The notes beneath the pieces are model-generated. The model did not search any database, was not told the origin of the DNA, and saw only the letters and a program-made list of their open reading frames with translations. A program made the translations under genes and the position numbers. Of a DNA stretch of 64,000 nucleotides, positions 56,321-64,000 are shown piece after piece. The DNA is from Dokdonella immobilis (GTDB lineage Bacteria > Pseudomonadota > Gammaproteobacteria > Xanthomonadales > Rhodanobacteraceae): assembly GCF_900115085.1 (NCBI RefSeq), contig NZ_FOVF01000002.1, positions 186,001-250,000 of the forward strand, given 5' to 3'. Numbering within the stretch: position 1 is the first letter of the stretch; every line of letters begins with the position of its first letter.

Positions 56321-57694
56321 TCAGGCGCAATTGCCGTCGAGGATCGGCCCGAGCCAGGCCAGGCCGAGCAGGACCATGGCCAGGGCGGCACCCAGGGCGA
56401 TGCGCCATCGGCTCTGGGCGAGCACCTCGGACCTGCGCTCGCGGTCCACAGCAGCGACGAGGAAGCTGCCGGCAAACCCGCACAGCACCGGCAGCATCTG
56501 GAACAGGTAGCGCTGCATGACGTGAAGGCCGGCGTACAGGAGCAACTGGTAGAGCAGGAAGAGTCCGAGGAACGCCGCCAGCGGCCGCCGCCAGCGTCGC
56601 CACAGGACGATGCCGAAGGCGCCGAGGACGAGCGTGGCGGAATGGGTCAGGTAGGCCAATACGGTCAACGGCGCCGCCAGGCTGTTCGCGGCGTAGGCGC
56701 CGAGGTGGCCCGCGCAGGCCGGGCCGGGCAATTGCGAGACGAGCAGGGTCTTGGCATTGAACAGACGGAAATACTGGGTGCCGAGCTGCTCGGCCACGAT
56801 GCTGGCCAGGCCGCGCTCGGCGACCACGGATCGGATCCGGTCGAGCGCCATGGCATTGCGTTGCTGCGGGGTCGATGCGCTTTCGAGGAAAGCGGTCAGG
56901 GCAGGCAGGCCGGCCTCGTCGATGTAGTCGCTGCGGCTGATGTCGCGGATGCCGACCTCGAGGTTGTATACGGAGCTGTCGGCGATCAGCGGTCGCCCGG
57001 TTTCGACCACGCCTTTCCAAAGAGCCGGTGAGATCGACAGCAGCATGCCGGCGACGAAGGCCAGCGCCGCCATCCACGCAAACGAAGGCCCGCGCTCACT
57101 GCGGCGCAGGAAGAACAGCAGGAAGACGGGCCAGAAACCGCCGAGCAGGCTCTTGAAAAGCAGGGCCAGACCGATCAGCACTCCGGCCACGAACGCGCGC
57201 AGGTGCGGCCGCCCATGCGCGGTCAGCAGCAATGCCAGCGCGCCGAGCAGGCAGGCCAGATGCGTGACCTCGGGCCACAGCCACTGCGCATGCGCGAGCG
57301 TGCTCGGATTGAGCAGGAACAGGGCGCCGGCAGCAAACGCGGCACGGCCCTCGTCGAGCGTCTTCCAGAGCCGCACGAGCAAGAGCGCGCACAGCGCCAG
57401 CACAGCGATCTGGACCCCCTGCACGGCCAGCACGTGCGCACCGAACAGGCGGTAGACGAAGGCGATGAACCAGGCTTGCCCAGGCGGCCAGATGAAGAGC
57501 TCCGGCATCGGCTTGCCGGCGAGCAGGGCCAGCGCGCGCTGGTTGTAGTCGAACTCGTCGCCGACCAGGACCTTGGTCGCCGGCGAGTAATAGATCCAGA
57601 GCAGGCCGATGTTGAGCAAGGCCCAGGCCAGGAATGCCGCAACCAGCCAGGCCCGCCGGACCGGTTCCGGGCCGGTCCGCTGCAGGGGATTCAT
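56321..57694 (-). CDS. GT-C (PMT/ArnT-like) membrane glycosyltransferase
   Basis: A predicted 457-residue polytopic protein with about ten membrane segments. The first periplasmic loop holds VGDEFDYNQRALALLAG, the acidic region expected of polyprenyl-phosphate-sugar transferases, and a WPPGQAWFIAF follows. Such enzymes glycosylate lipids, glycans or proteins on the periplasmic side. The start is ATG 57694 or GTG 57706. It is the first gene of the exporter unit. Confidence 0.82.
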   Translation of the reverse strand: MNPLQRTGPEPVRRAWLVAAFLAWALLNIGLLWIYYSPATKVLVGDEFDYNQRALALLAGKPMPELFIWPPGQAWFIAFVYRLFGAHVLAVQGVQIAVLALCALLLVRLWKTLDEGRAAFAAGALFLLNPSTLAHAQWLWPEVTHLACLLGALALLLTAHGRPHLRAFVAGVLIGLALLFKSLLGGFWPVFLLFFLRRSERGPSFAWMAALAFVAGMLLSISPALWKGVVETGRPLIADSSVYNLEVGIRDISRSDYIDEAGLPALTAFLESASTPQQRNAMALDRIRSVVAERGLASIVAEQLGTQYFRLFNAKTLLVSQLPGPACAGHLGAYAANSLAAPLTVLAYLTHSATLVLGAFGIVLWRRWRRPLAAFLGLFLLYQLLLYAGLHVMQRYLFQMLPVLCGFAGSFLVAAVDRERRSEVLAQSRWRIALGAALAMVLLGLAWLGPILDGNCA

Positions 57695-57775
57695 CGGCTC
57701 AGGCACGGCGGGCAGCGCCGAGGCCAGCTCGGCGGCCCAGCGCAGGGTGGGCCGGCCGGCGCGGACGGCGCGCGG

Positions 57776-58279
57776 TCATCCGGCCGAGGGTTCGGTCCTG
57801 GGCGAGCGCTTGGCCGGCGCCTTGAAGGTCGGCGTCATCTTCTCGCGCACGCCGCTGGTGCTGATCGACTCGACGTAGTACCAGTAGTCCTTGCATGGAT
57901 CGATGCTGTCGTCCCGATACTGGTACTTCTGCGTTTCGTCGGTGGTGCCGGCGCCAAGGATCGGATCCTTGTTCAGCTTGACGAATTCGCCGTTTTCCGA
58001 ATCGCCCCGAAAGACATCGAAGCCGAAATTGTCCTGCTCGCTGGCCAGCGACCATTTCGGCGTATTGGCGAGGCGGTCTGCCTCGGGGATTCCCGACTGG
58101 TCGCCGCAGGTGCCCTCGGGTGGCCGGGCCGCGGGCGCTGGCGCAGGCGCAGGCGCCGCTTGTGGGGTGGAAGCGGATTGGGTCGACCCTTTCGCCGGGG
58201 TCGCGGGCGCGTCGGGAGACGGTTGATCGCAACCCGTGAGGGCCAGGACGAGAAGGCTGGACAGGACAATTCGGCGCAT
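57776..58279 (-). CDS. Lipoprotein with a fibronectin type III-like domain
   Basis: A predicted 167-residue lipoprotein. The lipobox is LTGC (Cys17). A Pro/Ala-rich linker (residues 20-55) leads to a beta domain (FGFDVFRGDSENGEF to YYVESISTSGVRE) with the order of an FnIII fold. Its sequence pattern recurs in Xanthomonadaceae by my recollection. The role is unknown. It is divergent from the transglutaminase-like gene. Confidence 0.75.
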   Translation of the reverse strand: MRRIVLSSLLVLALTGCDQPSPDAPATPAKGSTQSASTPQAAPAPAPAPAARPPEGTCGDQSGIPEADRLANTPKWSLASEQDNFGFDVFRGDSENGEFVKLNKDPILGAGTTDETQKYQYRDDSIDPCKDYWYYVESISTSGVREKMTPTFKAPAKRSPRTEPSAG

Positions 58280-58523
58280 GACGACTCCGTGCGGCAGGGA
58301 AAAGATCTGGCTGCAATGCTAGCCGTTGCCGGCAGGCAGCGCACGGCACGGTTGCTCCCGGGATCATCGCATTCCTCGGCAAGCGCTGCGCCGACGCCGC
58401 GGCGCCTGGGCTGCGCGCGCCCGACGATGGACCTGGGCATCTGTCCCCGGCGCGGCCAAATCGATGAAATCCCGGCAGCGGTGCGACTGGACACGGGCGG
58501 CCCGGGGCAACGATAGTCGTGCC

Positions 58524-59756
58524 ATGCACCGATCAGCAACCACACCATCGAGAGGAGCTCCGGCGCGGCCACTGCTGCGCGCCGTCTTGCGCATCTACCT
58601 GGCCTTGAGCGCATCGATGGCGCTCGTGGCCCCGGCTGGCGCGCTCTCGCTGGACATCGAGACGACGCCGTCGGGAGACCTCTTTCCCGCCCTCGAACTT
58701 TCCCAGCCCAGAACGGCCGACGGGGGCGAAGCACACGCCGGAAACGGTCTGCTGCGACTTCGTGTCGGACATTCCGGCCAGCCACGCGATGCCCGACTGA
58801 CCGTATCCACCCCGGGCCTGACTACGGCAACCGTCATCGATACGCACATCGATGAAGACATCGTCCTGCGTCCCCGCCTGAAGTGGGATATCGGTGCCCT
58901 GCGCGGGATGCAAGGCGTGCGCCGCCAGGCCCTGCAGGTCGTGCTCAGTTCTCCCGGCATGGACCCGATCATCCGCACCGTCGAAATTCGCCTGCACCCT
59001 CTCGACGAGGCCTTGTACTTCGTGCGCGAAGGCAACAATCGCATCGATCTGGGCTGGTCGTTCGCGGCCTGGGTCGATCCGCAGGATCCGGTCATCGACG
59101 AATTGCTGCAACTCGCCGGTATCGATATCACGGGCATGATGCGCATGCCGTCGAATCGCGCCGACCGGCTCGCGCGTGCGAGAGCGATCTGGTTCGGCCT
59201 TGAGCGCCATGGCCTGCGCTACGCCGACGACAGCGCCGGAATCAGCCAGGGTCCGGTCGTCTACAGCCAGCGCGTGCGTTTGCTGTCCAGTACCTGGGAT
59301 GAGCGCGTGGCCAACTGCCTGGATGGCAGTGTCCTGATTGCCTCCGCGCTCGAACGGCTCGGCGTGGGCAGCTTCCTGGTCCTTGTCCCGGGTCATGCCT
59401 TCGTCGGCTTCTACACCGACGACGCCCGGCACGAAGCGGAGTTTCTCGAAACCACCCTGCTCGGATTTGCCGGGCAGGCGCGTCCCGCGCCGTCCGGTTC
59501 GGGTGCGCGCCCGGCGCGGCAGCGTGCCATCGAAGGCTTCGAGGCGGCGCGCCGTGCGGGGCGGGATCGCTACCGCAGGATTGCGCCGCGCCTGGATGGG
59601 CGACATCGCCCCGACTACGCACTCATCGACATCTCGAAAGCGCGCGCCTATGGCATCATGCCGCTCGCCGTCGGCCGGGGCGACCGCGCCGGCAGTGCTC
59701 CAGTCGCCCTTTCGGCGCCCCACCGTCCGCAACGTCCAACCAGCCATATTCCGTGA
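58524..59756 (+). CDS. Secreted transglutaminase-like protein
   Basis: A predicted 410-residue exported protein with a signal peptide at about residues 20-45. From about residue 200 it has a transglutaminase-like core, with Cys in VANCLDGSVLIASALERLG near residue 270 and His in LVPGHAFVGFY near residue 294. The third residue is not certain. The family includes peptidases and protein cross-linking enzymes. The stop overlaps the next start (GTGA). Confidence 0.75.
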   Translation: MHRSATTPSRGAPARPLLRAVLRIYLALSASMALVAPAGALSLDIETTPSGDLFPALELSQPRTADGGEAHAGNGLLRLRVGHSGQPRDARLTVSTPGLTTATVIDTHIDEDIVLRPRLKWDIGALRGMQGVRRQALQVVLSSPGMDPIIRTVEIRLHPLDEALYFVREGNNRIDLGWSFAAWVDPQDPVIDELLQLAGIDITGMMRMPSNRADRLARARAIWFGLERHGLRYADDSAGISQGPVVYSQRVRLLSSTWDERVANCLDGSVLIASALERLGVGSFLVLVPGHAFVGFYTDDARHEAEFLETTLLGFAGQARPAPSGSGARPARQRAIEGFEAARRAGRDRYRRIAPRLDGRHRPDYALIDISKARAYGIMPLAVGRGDRAGSAPVALSAPHRPQRPTSHIP

Positions 59757-61099
59757 ACAGACTGCCCCAGGAAAAGCCGCTTGAGGTGGTCAGGAACGAG
59801 ATACGGGCCGATGCGGAGTCCGCCCGCTTGCGTGCGCCTCCGCGGCCGGCCCGGAAGCCGCCGCAGGCGACTTCGAATACGGCTCCCGCGGCTGCGACGC
59901 AAAGCCGGTATTCGATCTCCGAATTGAGCCATGCACCCTTCCCGGGTTTTCTCGAACACGCTTTCCAGGCTCTGCTTCGGCGCCCGCCCGACCCGGCAGG
60001 ATTCGACGCGCAGGCGCGCCTGCTGGCCCAGGGACGCAGCAAGATCGAGGTGCTCGGCAATCTGCGCTGGTCGCCTGAAGGGCGCGAAATCGGCGTGCGC
60101 GTGCCATGGTTGCTGCCGCGCTACCTTCTGGCCAAATGCCTGCGCATCCCGGTACTCGGCTATCTGCTCGAATGGGTCGTCTGCCTCGGCGGCCTGCCGC
60201 GTATCGTCCAGCATCAGCGTGCTGCGGACATCTACCATAGCGTACGCCTCCAGGAAGTGCTCTCCGCGTTTCGCGGCCTCCAGGCTGAACTCGCGGCGGC
60301 GCGCGGTGACATTGCCCGGCTCGATACCGACCAGCAACGCCTCGGTGTCCGCCTCGATGATCTGAATGATCGTACCTCCCAGTTGCAGGCCGAAATCGCG
60401 CGCGTCGGCGCCGATGCACATGAATTGCGCCACCTCGTGTTGAGCATGAATCACTGGCTGGCTTCGCTGCGCAAGAATCTCTCGGCACTGGAACTGGCCG
60501 AGGCGGACCAGGCACGCCAGGCGGATACGCTCGATGCGGACATCGCCGCCCGGATGATGGCGTTGGATACCGCGCGTCCGGACCGACTCGGCGGTTGGGC
60601 CGGGCAGGTCGCCAGCCTCTTGCCAGCAGGCGCCCGGGTCCTCGACCTTTGCAGCGGCGATGACTGGTTGGCGTGCCTGGTCGGCAACGGCATAGAGGCG
60701 ATTGGAATCGACACCAATACGGAGGTCGGAGCACGAGCGCGCGCGGCCGGGTTGTCGATGGCGGTCGCCGAACCCTCGGAAGTGCTGGCGCGTACGGCTG
60801 ATCGGTCGCTGCACGGCCTGACCGCGCTCGACACGGGTGCCCTGCTGTGCGAGATGCCGGCGAATTCGCTGCTGGTGGCCATCCGTCGCGTGTTGCTGCC
60901 AGGAGGACTCGTGGTGCTGGGTTGCGGTCGCGAACCAGCAGGCATCACTGCGCGCTTGCGCGGGCGCGCCGATGTCCAGCTCAATGCCGAATTGATCCGG
61001 CAGGCCCTGCTGGCCGCCGGCTTTGTCGACGTCCGGACGTTGGTGGCCAGCGATGGTGCGGTCTGCCTCGCCGCCAGGATCGGGAGTCTGCCGGAGTGA
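59753..61099 (+). CDS. DUF4214, coiled-coil and methyltransferase fusion protein
   Basis: A predicted 448-residue protein starting at GTG 59753. Residues about 60-170 are a DUF4214-type domain (FLEHAFQALLRRPPDPAGFD). Residues about 170-280 form a coiled coil. Residues about 290-448 are a Rossmann methyltransferase (ARVLDLCSGDDWLACLVG, GIDTN). A methyltransferase that caps glycan chains joined to a coiled-coil ruler recalls O-antigen length control by WbdD; that comparison is inference. Confidence 0.78.
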   Translation: MNRLPQEKPLEVVRNEIRADAESARLRAPPRPARKPPQATSNTAPAAATQSRYSISELSHAPFPGFLEHAFQALLRRPPDPAGFDAQARLLAQGRSKIEVLGNLRWSPEGREIGVRVPWLLPRYLLAKCLRIPVLGYLLEWVVCLGGLPRIVQHQRAADIYHSVRLQEVLSAFRGLQAELAAARGDIARLDTDQQRLGVRLDDLNDRTSQLQAEIARVGADAHELRHLVLSMNHWLASLRKNLSALELAEADQARQADTLDADIAARMMALDTARPDRLGGWAGQVASLLPAGARVLDLCSGDDWLACLVGNGIEAIGIDTNTEVGARARAAGLSMAVAEPSEVLARTADRSLHGLTALDTGALLCEMPANSLLVAIRRVLLPGGLVVLGCGREPAGITARLRGRADVQLNAELIRQALLAAGFVDVRTLVASDGAVCLAARIGSLPE

Positions 61100-61169
61100 A
61101 TCGCATGCAATACGGTCACTGCGGCGGTGGTCGCCGTCCGCCCTCGCGTGCCGCCCTGGCAGGTCAGGC

Positions 61170-62255
61170 ATGAGGGCGGCCATCCTCATTCCGGTGCTGA
61201 CCAGCAAGGACGCCGTGGGCGCCGATGCCCTGGCCATGGCCTCGATCCTGGAAGATATGGGAATCGAGACCCGCGTGTTCTGCCAATCCGCGAGCGGGGT
61301 GGAACGCAAGACCTACCCGGCCAATCAGCTGCCGCAATTTGCCGGCGGCCCACGCGACCTGGTCATCTACCATTTCTCCACTGGCTGGCCGGCCGCGATC
61401 GAGCTGCTTGGGCGCTGTCGCGGCTATCGCATCGTGAAGTACCACAACATCACGCCGCCGGAATTCTTCAGCGACATCTCCGCGGACTACGAGACCGCCT
61501 GCAGGAATGGGCGGCAGGAAATCGCGAGCATCGCAACGCTGGGATGCGAGCTCTATCTTGGCGCTTCGGCCTACAACCTTGGTGAATTGCAGAAGGCCGG
61601 GATGCCGGCGGATCGAGGCGGCGTGCTCGCCCCGTTCCACCGCGTCGACGAAATGGCCGAAGCCGAGGGCGATGTCGCCCTGATCAAGCAGCTGACCGAC
61701 GGATCGCGCAATTTCCTCATGGTCGGCCGGGTCGCGCCAAACAAGGGCCACCTTGCCCTGGTCGATGCGTTCGATGCGTATGTACGGGGCTATTCCGCGA
61801 CTGCCCGGCTGATCATCCTTGGCAAGATCGATCCGCGCCTGGACCGTTACACCGCGGCGATCACCGGTCGCATCGAGGCCCTGGACCTGGCCGATCGGGT
61901 GCTCTGGATCGACGCGGCCAGCGAGGCGCAGCTCAAGGCAGCCTATCTCGCCAGCCATGTGTTCATGCTCCTCAGCGAGCACGAGGGATTTTGTGTTCCG
62001 CTGATCGAGTCGATGGCGGTGGGCACGCCGATCGTCGCCCATGCATCGAGTGCGGTGCCGGAGACGCTGGGTGATGCGGGCCTGATCTGGGAGGAACGCG
62101 ACCCGTGGCTCTATGCGGCCAGCGCCGCGCGCCTGTTCGAGGACGATGCGCTGCGCGCGGGCATGCTGGAGCGGGCGCGCCTGCGCTATCGGCAGCAGTT
62201 CGCCATCGAGGTGCTGCGCGAGCGCTTCATCGGCTTCCTGGAGCCCGCCCTGTGA
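61170..62255 (+). CDS. GT4 glycosyltransferase
   Basis: A predicted 361-residue GT-B enzyme. It has FLMVGRVAPNKGHLALVDAF and the EX7E motif in LLSEHEGFCVPLIESMAVG. The ATG at 61170 was chosen over upstream open frame because the conserved fold begins there (AAILIPVLTSKDAVGADALA). Its stop overlaps the next gene (GTGA). Confidence 0.88.
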   Translation: MRAAILIPVLTSKDAVGADALAMASILEDMGIETRVFCQSASGVERKTYPANQLPQFAGGPRDLVIYHFSTGWPAAIELLGRCRGYRIVKYHNITPPEFFSDISADYETACRNGRQEIASIATLGCELYLGASAYNLGELQKAGMPADRGGVLAPFHRVDEMAEAEGDVALIKQLTDGSRNFLMVGRVAPNKGHLALVDAFDAYVRGYSATARLIILGKIDPRLDRYTAAITGRIEALDLADRVLWIDAASEAQLKAAYLASHVFMLLSEHEGFCVPLIESMAVGTPIVAHASSAVPETLGDAGLIWEERDPWLYAASAARLFEDDALRAGMLERARLRYRQQFAIEVLRERFIGFLEPAL

Positions 62256-63457
62256 GGCCGCGCATCGCCATCGTCGTACCGCGTTGCCACGCGCGGCTGG
62301 TCGGCGGTGCCGAGGCTCTGGGCTGGCAATATGCCCAGTTGCTGGCTGTCGACCACGAAGTCGAGGTGCTGACGTCGGCCGCTTTCGACTATACGAAATG
62401 GGACAACGATCTCGAGCCCGGCAGCGAGCAGAGGGAAGGCATCACGATTCGCCGGTTCAGGGTCGCGCGCGGGCGCACGCCGTACTTCCATGCCCTACAT
62501 CGGACCATGCTCGATGCGTTCGAAAAGATGCAGGCGTCCCCGGCTTCCGGCCAGGCGCCGCGCTATGGATGGCCGGAGGCGCTCGAAGAGGAATTCATTC
62601 GTGCCCAGGGGCCGAATTGTCCGGACCTGACCGCTCACCTGTCGATTCATGGCGACGCCTACGCGGCGATATTCTTCCTGCCCTATCTGTACCCGCTGGC
62701 GCTAGACGGCATCCGTGCACTGCGACATCGGCGCTGGGCGCTGATACCTGCCTTGCATGACGAGCCGCCAGCCTACCTGCAGACCTTTGCGCAGATGGCC
62801 CGCGCCGCGCCGCGCATCCTCTGGAACACGCCGGCCGAACAGCGGCTCGGCGCGCGACTCTGGGGCGTGCACGGCGGCAACGTCGTCGCCATGACCGTCG
62901 CCACCGACAGGGTCGAGCCGGCCCGCGAAACGCGCCCGTACCTGCTCTATTGCGGACGCATCGACGTCAGCAAGGGTTGCGGGCAATTGCTCGAGGGTTT
63001 CGAGGCATTCAAGGTGGCGCATCCGGATTCGGACCTCGAACTGGTCCTGACCGGCAACGACGTGCTCGGCGTCGGCAAGCGCAAGGACGTGCGCTATCTC
63101 GGTTTCGTCGAGGAACAGCGCAAATTCGAGCTGATGGCCGGTGCGGCGGCATTCGTCCAGCCGTCGCCGTACGAGAGCCTCAGCATCGTCCTGCTCGAAG
63201 CCATGGCGCAAGGTGCGCCGGCGATCGTCAATGCCCAGTGCGAGGTCCTGGTCGACCATGTCGAAGCCAGCGGCAGTGGCCTGGCCTATCGCGGCACCGG
63301 CGCACTGGTCGATGCGATAGGGCAGGTGCTCGCGCTCGACCCGGCGACCCGCAGCGACTGGAGCGTGAAGTCCCGCGAATACGTGCTCGCCCACTACAGC
63401 CGCGATCAGGTCAAGGCGCGCCTCGACGCCGAAGTCCGGGCTCTCGCGGCGGCGTGA
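62252..63457 (+). CDS. GT4 glycosyltransferase
   Basis: A predicted 401-residue GT-B enzyme. It starts at GTG 62252 and begins RIAIVVPRCHARLVGGAEAL. The donor-binding part has YLLYCGRIDVSKGCGQLLEG and the EX7E motif in VQPSPYESLSIVLLEAMAQG. It closes the plus-strand arm of the glycan cluster. Confidence 0.88.
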   Translation: MRPRIAIVVPRCHARLVGGAEALGWQYAQLLAVDHEVEVLTSAAFDYTKWDNDLEPGSEQREGITIRRFRVARGRTPYFHALHRTMLDAFEKMQASPASGQAPRYGWPEALEEEFIRAQGPNCPDLTAHLSIHGDAYAAIFFLPYLYPLALDGIRALRHRRWALIPALHDEPPAYLQTFAQMARAAPRILWNTPAEQRLGARLWGVHGGNVVAMTVATDRVEPARETRPYLLYCGRIDVSKGCGQLLEGFEAFKVAHPDSDLELVLTGNDVLGVGKRKDVRYLGFVEEQRKFELMAGAAAFVQPSPYESLSIVLLEAMAQGAPAIVNAQCEVLVDHVEASGSGLAYRGTGALVDAIGQVLALDPATRSDWSVKSREYVLAHYSRDQVKARLDAEVRALAAA

Positions 63458-63490
63458 TTGTCGCGGTCGGCAAGTACGTCGGCGGAAAGC

Positions 63491-64000
63491 TCAGCCTGAA
63501 CGCAGGTACAAGTCGAAGCGCGCGCCGCCAAGCGTCTTCGAGCGGCCGACCTTGAGCGTGCCGCCATAGGCCTTGACGATGTTCTGCACGATCGACAGGC
63601 CGATGCCATGGCCCTGGACGCGCTCGTCCCCGCGTACGCCCCGTTGCAGCAGGTACTCGACGCGGTCCGGCGGAATACCCGGGCCATCATCCTCGACGCA
63701 GAGGTCGAGTCCGCCGCTCCGCGAATCGGCCGATCGCCCCGGCCGCGCGGTCAGCAGCACGCTGTGCCGGGCCCACTTGAATGCGTTTTCCAGCACGTTG
63801 CCGAGCAGTTCCATGAGATCGCCCTGGTCGCCACGGAAACGGGTGTCGGGATCGATCTCGAATTCGCACAGCACCTGCTTGTCGGCGTAGACCTTCTCGA
63901 GGCTGCGCACGATTTCTTCGGCATACGGTTCAAGCGGCAATGGTGCGGCGAAGGTCTGCCGCCCCGAGGTGGCCGCCCGCGAGAGTTGGTAGGCGACGAT
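63491..64000 (-). CDS. phoQ: PhoQ-like sensor histidine kinase, 3' part
   Basis: The last 169 residues of a histidine kinase cut by the window edge. The visible part is the HATPase domain with N-box ENAFKWARH, G1 DDGPGIP and G2 GHGIGLSIVQNIV. The preceding YQLSRA and the layout match PhoQ of Gammaproteobacteria (Mg2+ and antimicrobial-peptide sensing). The sensor half and phoP are outside the window. It converges with the GT4 gene. Confidence 0.8.
   Translation of the reverse strand: MVAYQLSRAATSGRQTFAAPLPLEPYAEEIVRSLEKVYADKQVLCEFEIDPDTRFRGDQGDLMELLGNVLENAFKWARHSVLLTARPGRSADSRSGGLDLCVEDDGPGIPPDRVEYLLQRGVRGDERVQGHGIGLSIVQNIVKAYGGTLKVGRSKTLGGARFDLYLRSG

Overview
This is a 64-kb, high-GC chromosomal window. 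It most resembles a gammaproteobacterium of the order Xanthomonadales/Lysobacterales, perhaps the Rhodanobacteraceae. The assignment is inference from gene content and order, since there is no 16S gene here. It rests on the glutaredoxin-rhodanese fusion, the plsY-birA-coaX-SPOR chain, ftsE-ftsX near rpoH, many small lipoproteins and the GGGATTC-type intergenic repeats. No prophage, CRISPR array or intact transposase was found.

Layout. 0-5.8 kb: the end of an SGNH hydrolase, an OmpA-family protein with unusual C-terminal repeats, a monothiol glutaredoxin/rhodanese fusion, a lipoprotein and ilvA. 5.9-19.4 kb: fadE with a DsbA-fold isomerase, small secreted proteins and lipoproteins, an alkylation-repair pair (Ada-AlkA fusion and ogt), an SDR, sppA, a MATE exporter and an epimerase coupled to a DUF3667 membrane protein. 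19.4-20.3 kb: a gene-free stretch with a terminator, a DnaA-box palindrome and one copy of a dispersed repeat, followed by priA. 22.5-29.8 kb (minus strand): a lipoprotein, rpoH with a perfect CIRCE operator, the overlapping operon ftsE-ftsX-(double receiver)-ung, gspF and a UbiA-type prenyltransferase. 29.8-36 kb: a gingipain-like C25 peptidase, a TPR-sulfotransferase and two small secreted proteins. 36-41.3 kb: a DhaL-DegV fusion, the overlapping chain plsY-birA-coaX, a SPOR protein and tRNA-Thr(TGT). 41.6-47.2 kb: a YegP-like protein and a three-gene overlapping signalling operon (PAS-PAS histidine kinase, single receiver, receiver-PAS-GAF-GGDEF-EAL protein). 47.5-63.5 kb: a surface-glycan cluster. 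The right edge cuts a phoQ-like kinase.

The glycan cluster is the largest accessory block. It has a minus-strand arm (GT-C enzyme, Wzm/Wzt-type ABC exporter, a 91-aa orphan, a GT2-GT-sulfotransferase fusion, a second GT2, GDP-mannose 4,6-dehydratase and a GT4). A plus-strand arm holds a transglutaminase-like secreted protein, a DUF4214/coiled-coil/methyltransferase protein and two GT4s. Together they look like an ABC-exported, GDP-mannose-derived glycan (O-antigen, exopolysaccharide or glycoprotein glycan) whose chain may be sulfated and methylated. Genes within each arm mostly overlap by 1-4 bases, which suggests translational coupling.

The most notable items are the CIRCE operator directly before rpoH, the glycosyltransferase-sulfotransferase fusion, a 120-bp dispersed repeat (99/120 identical between two intergenic regions), a symmetric pair of perfect DnaA boxes upstream of priA, a non-phosphorylatable receiver domain inside the ftsEX operon, and a C25 peptidase next to a UbiA-family enzyme.
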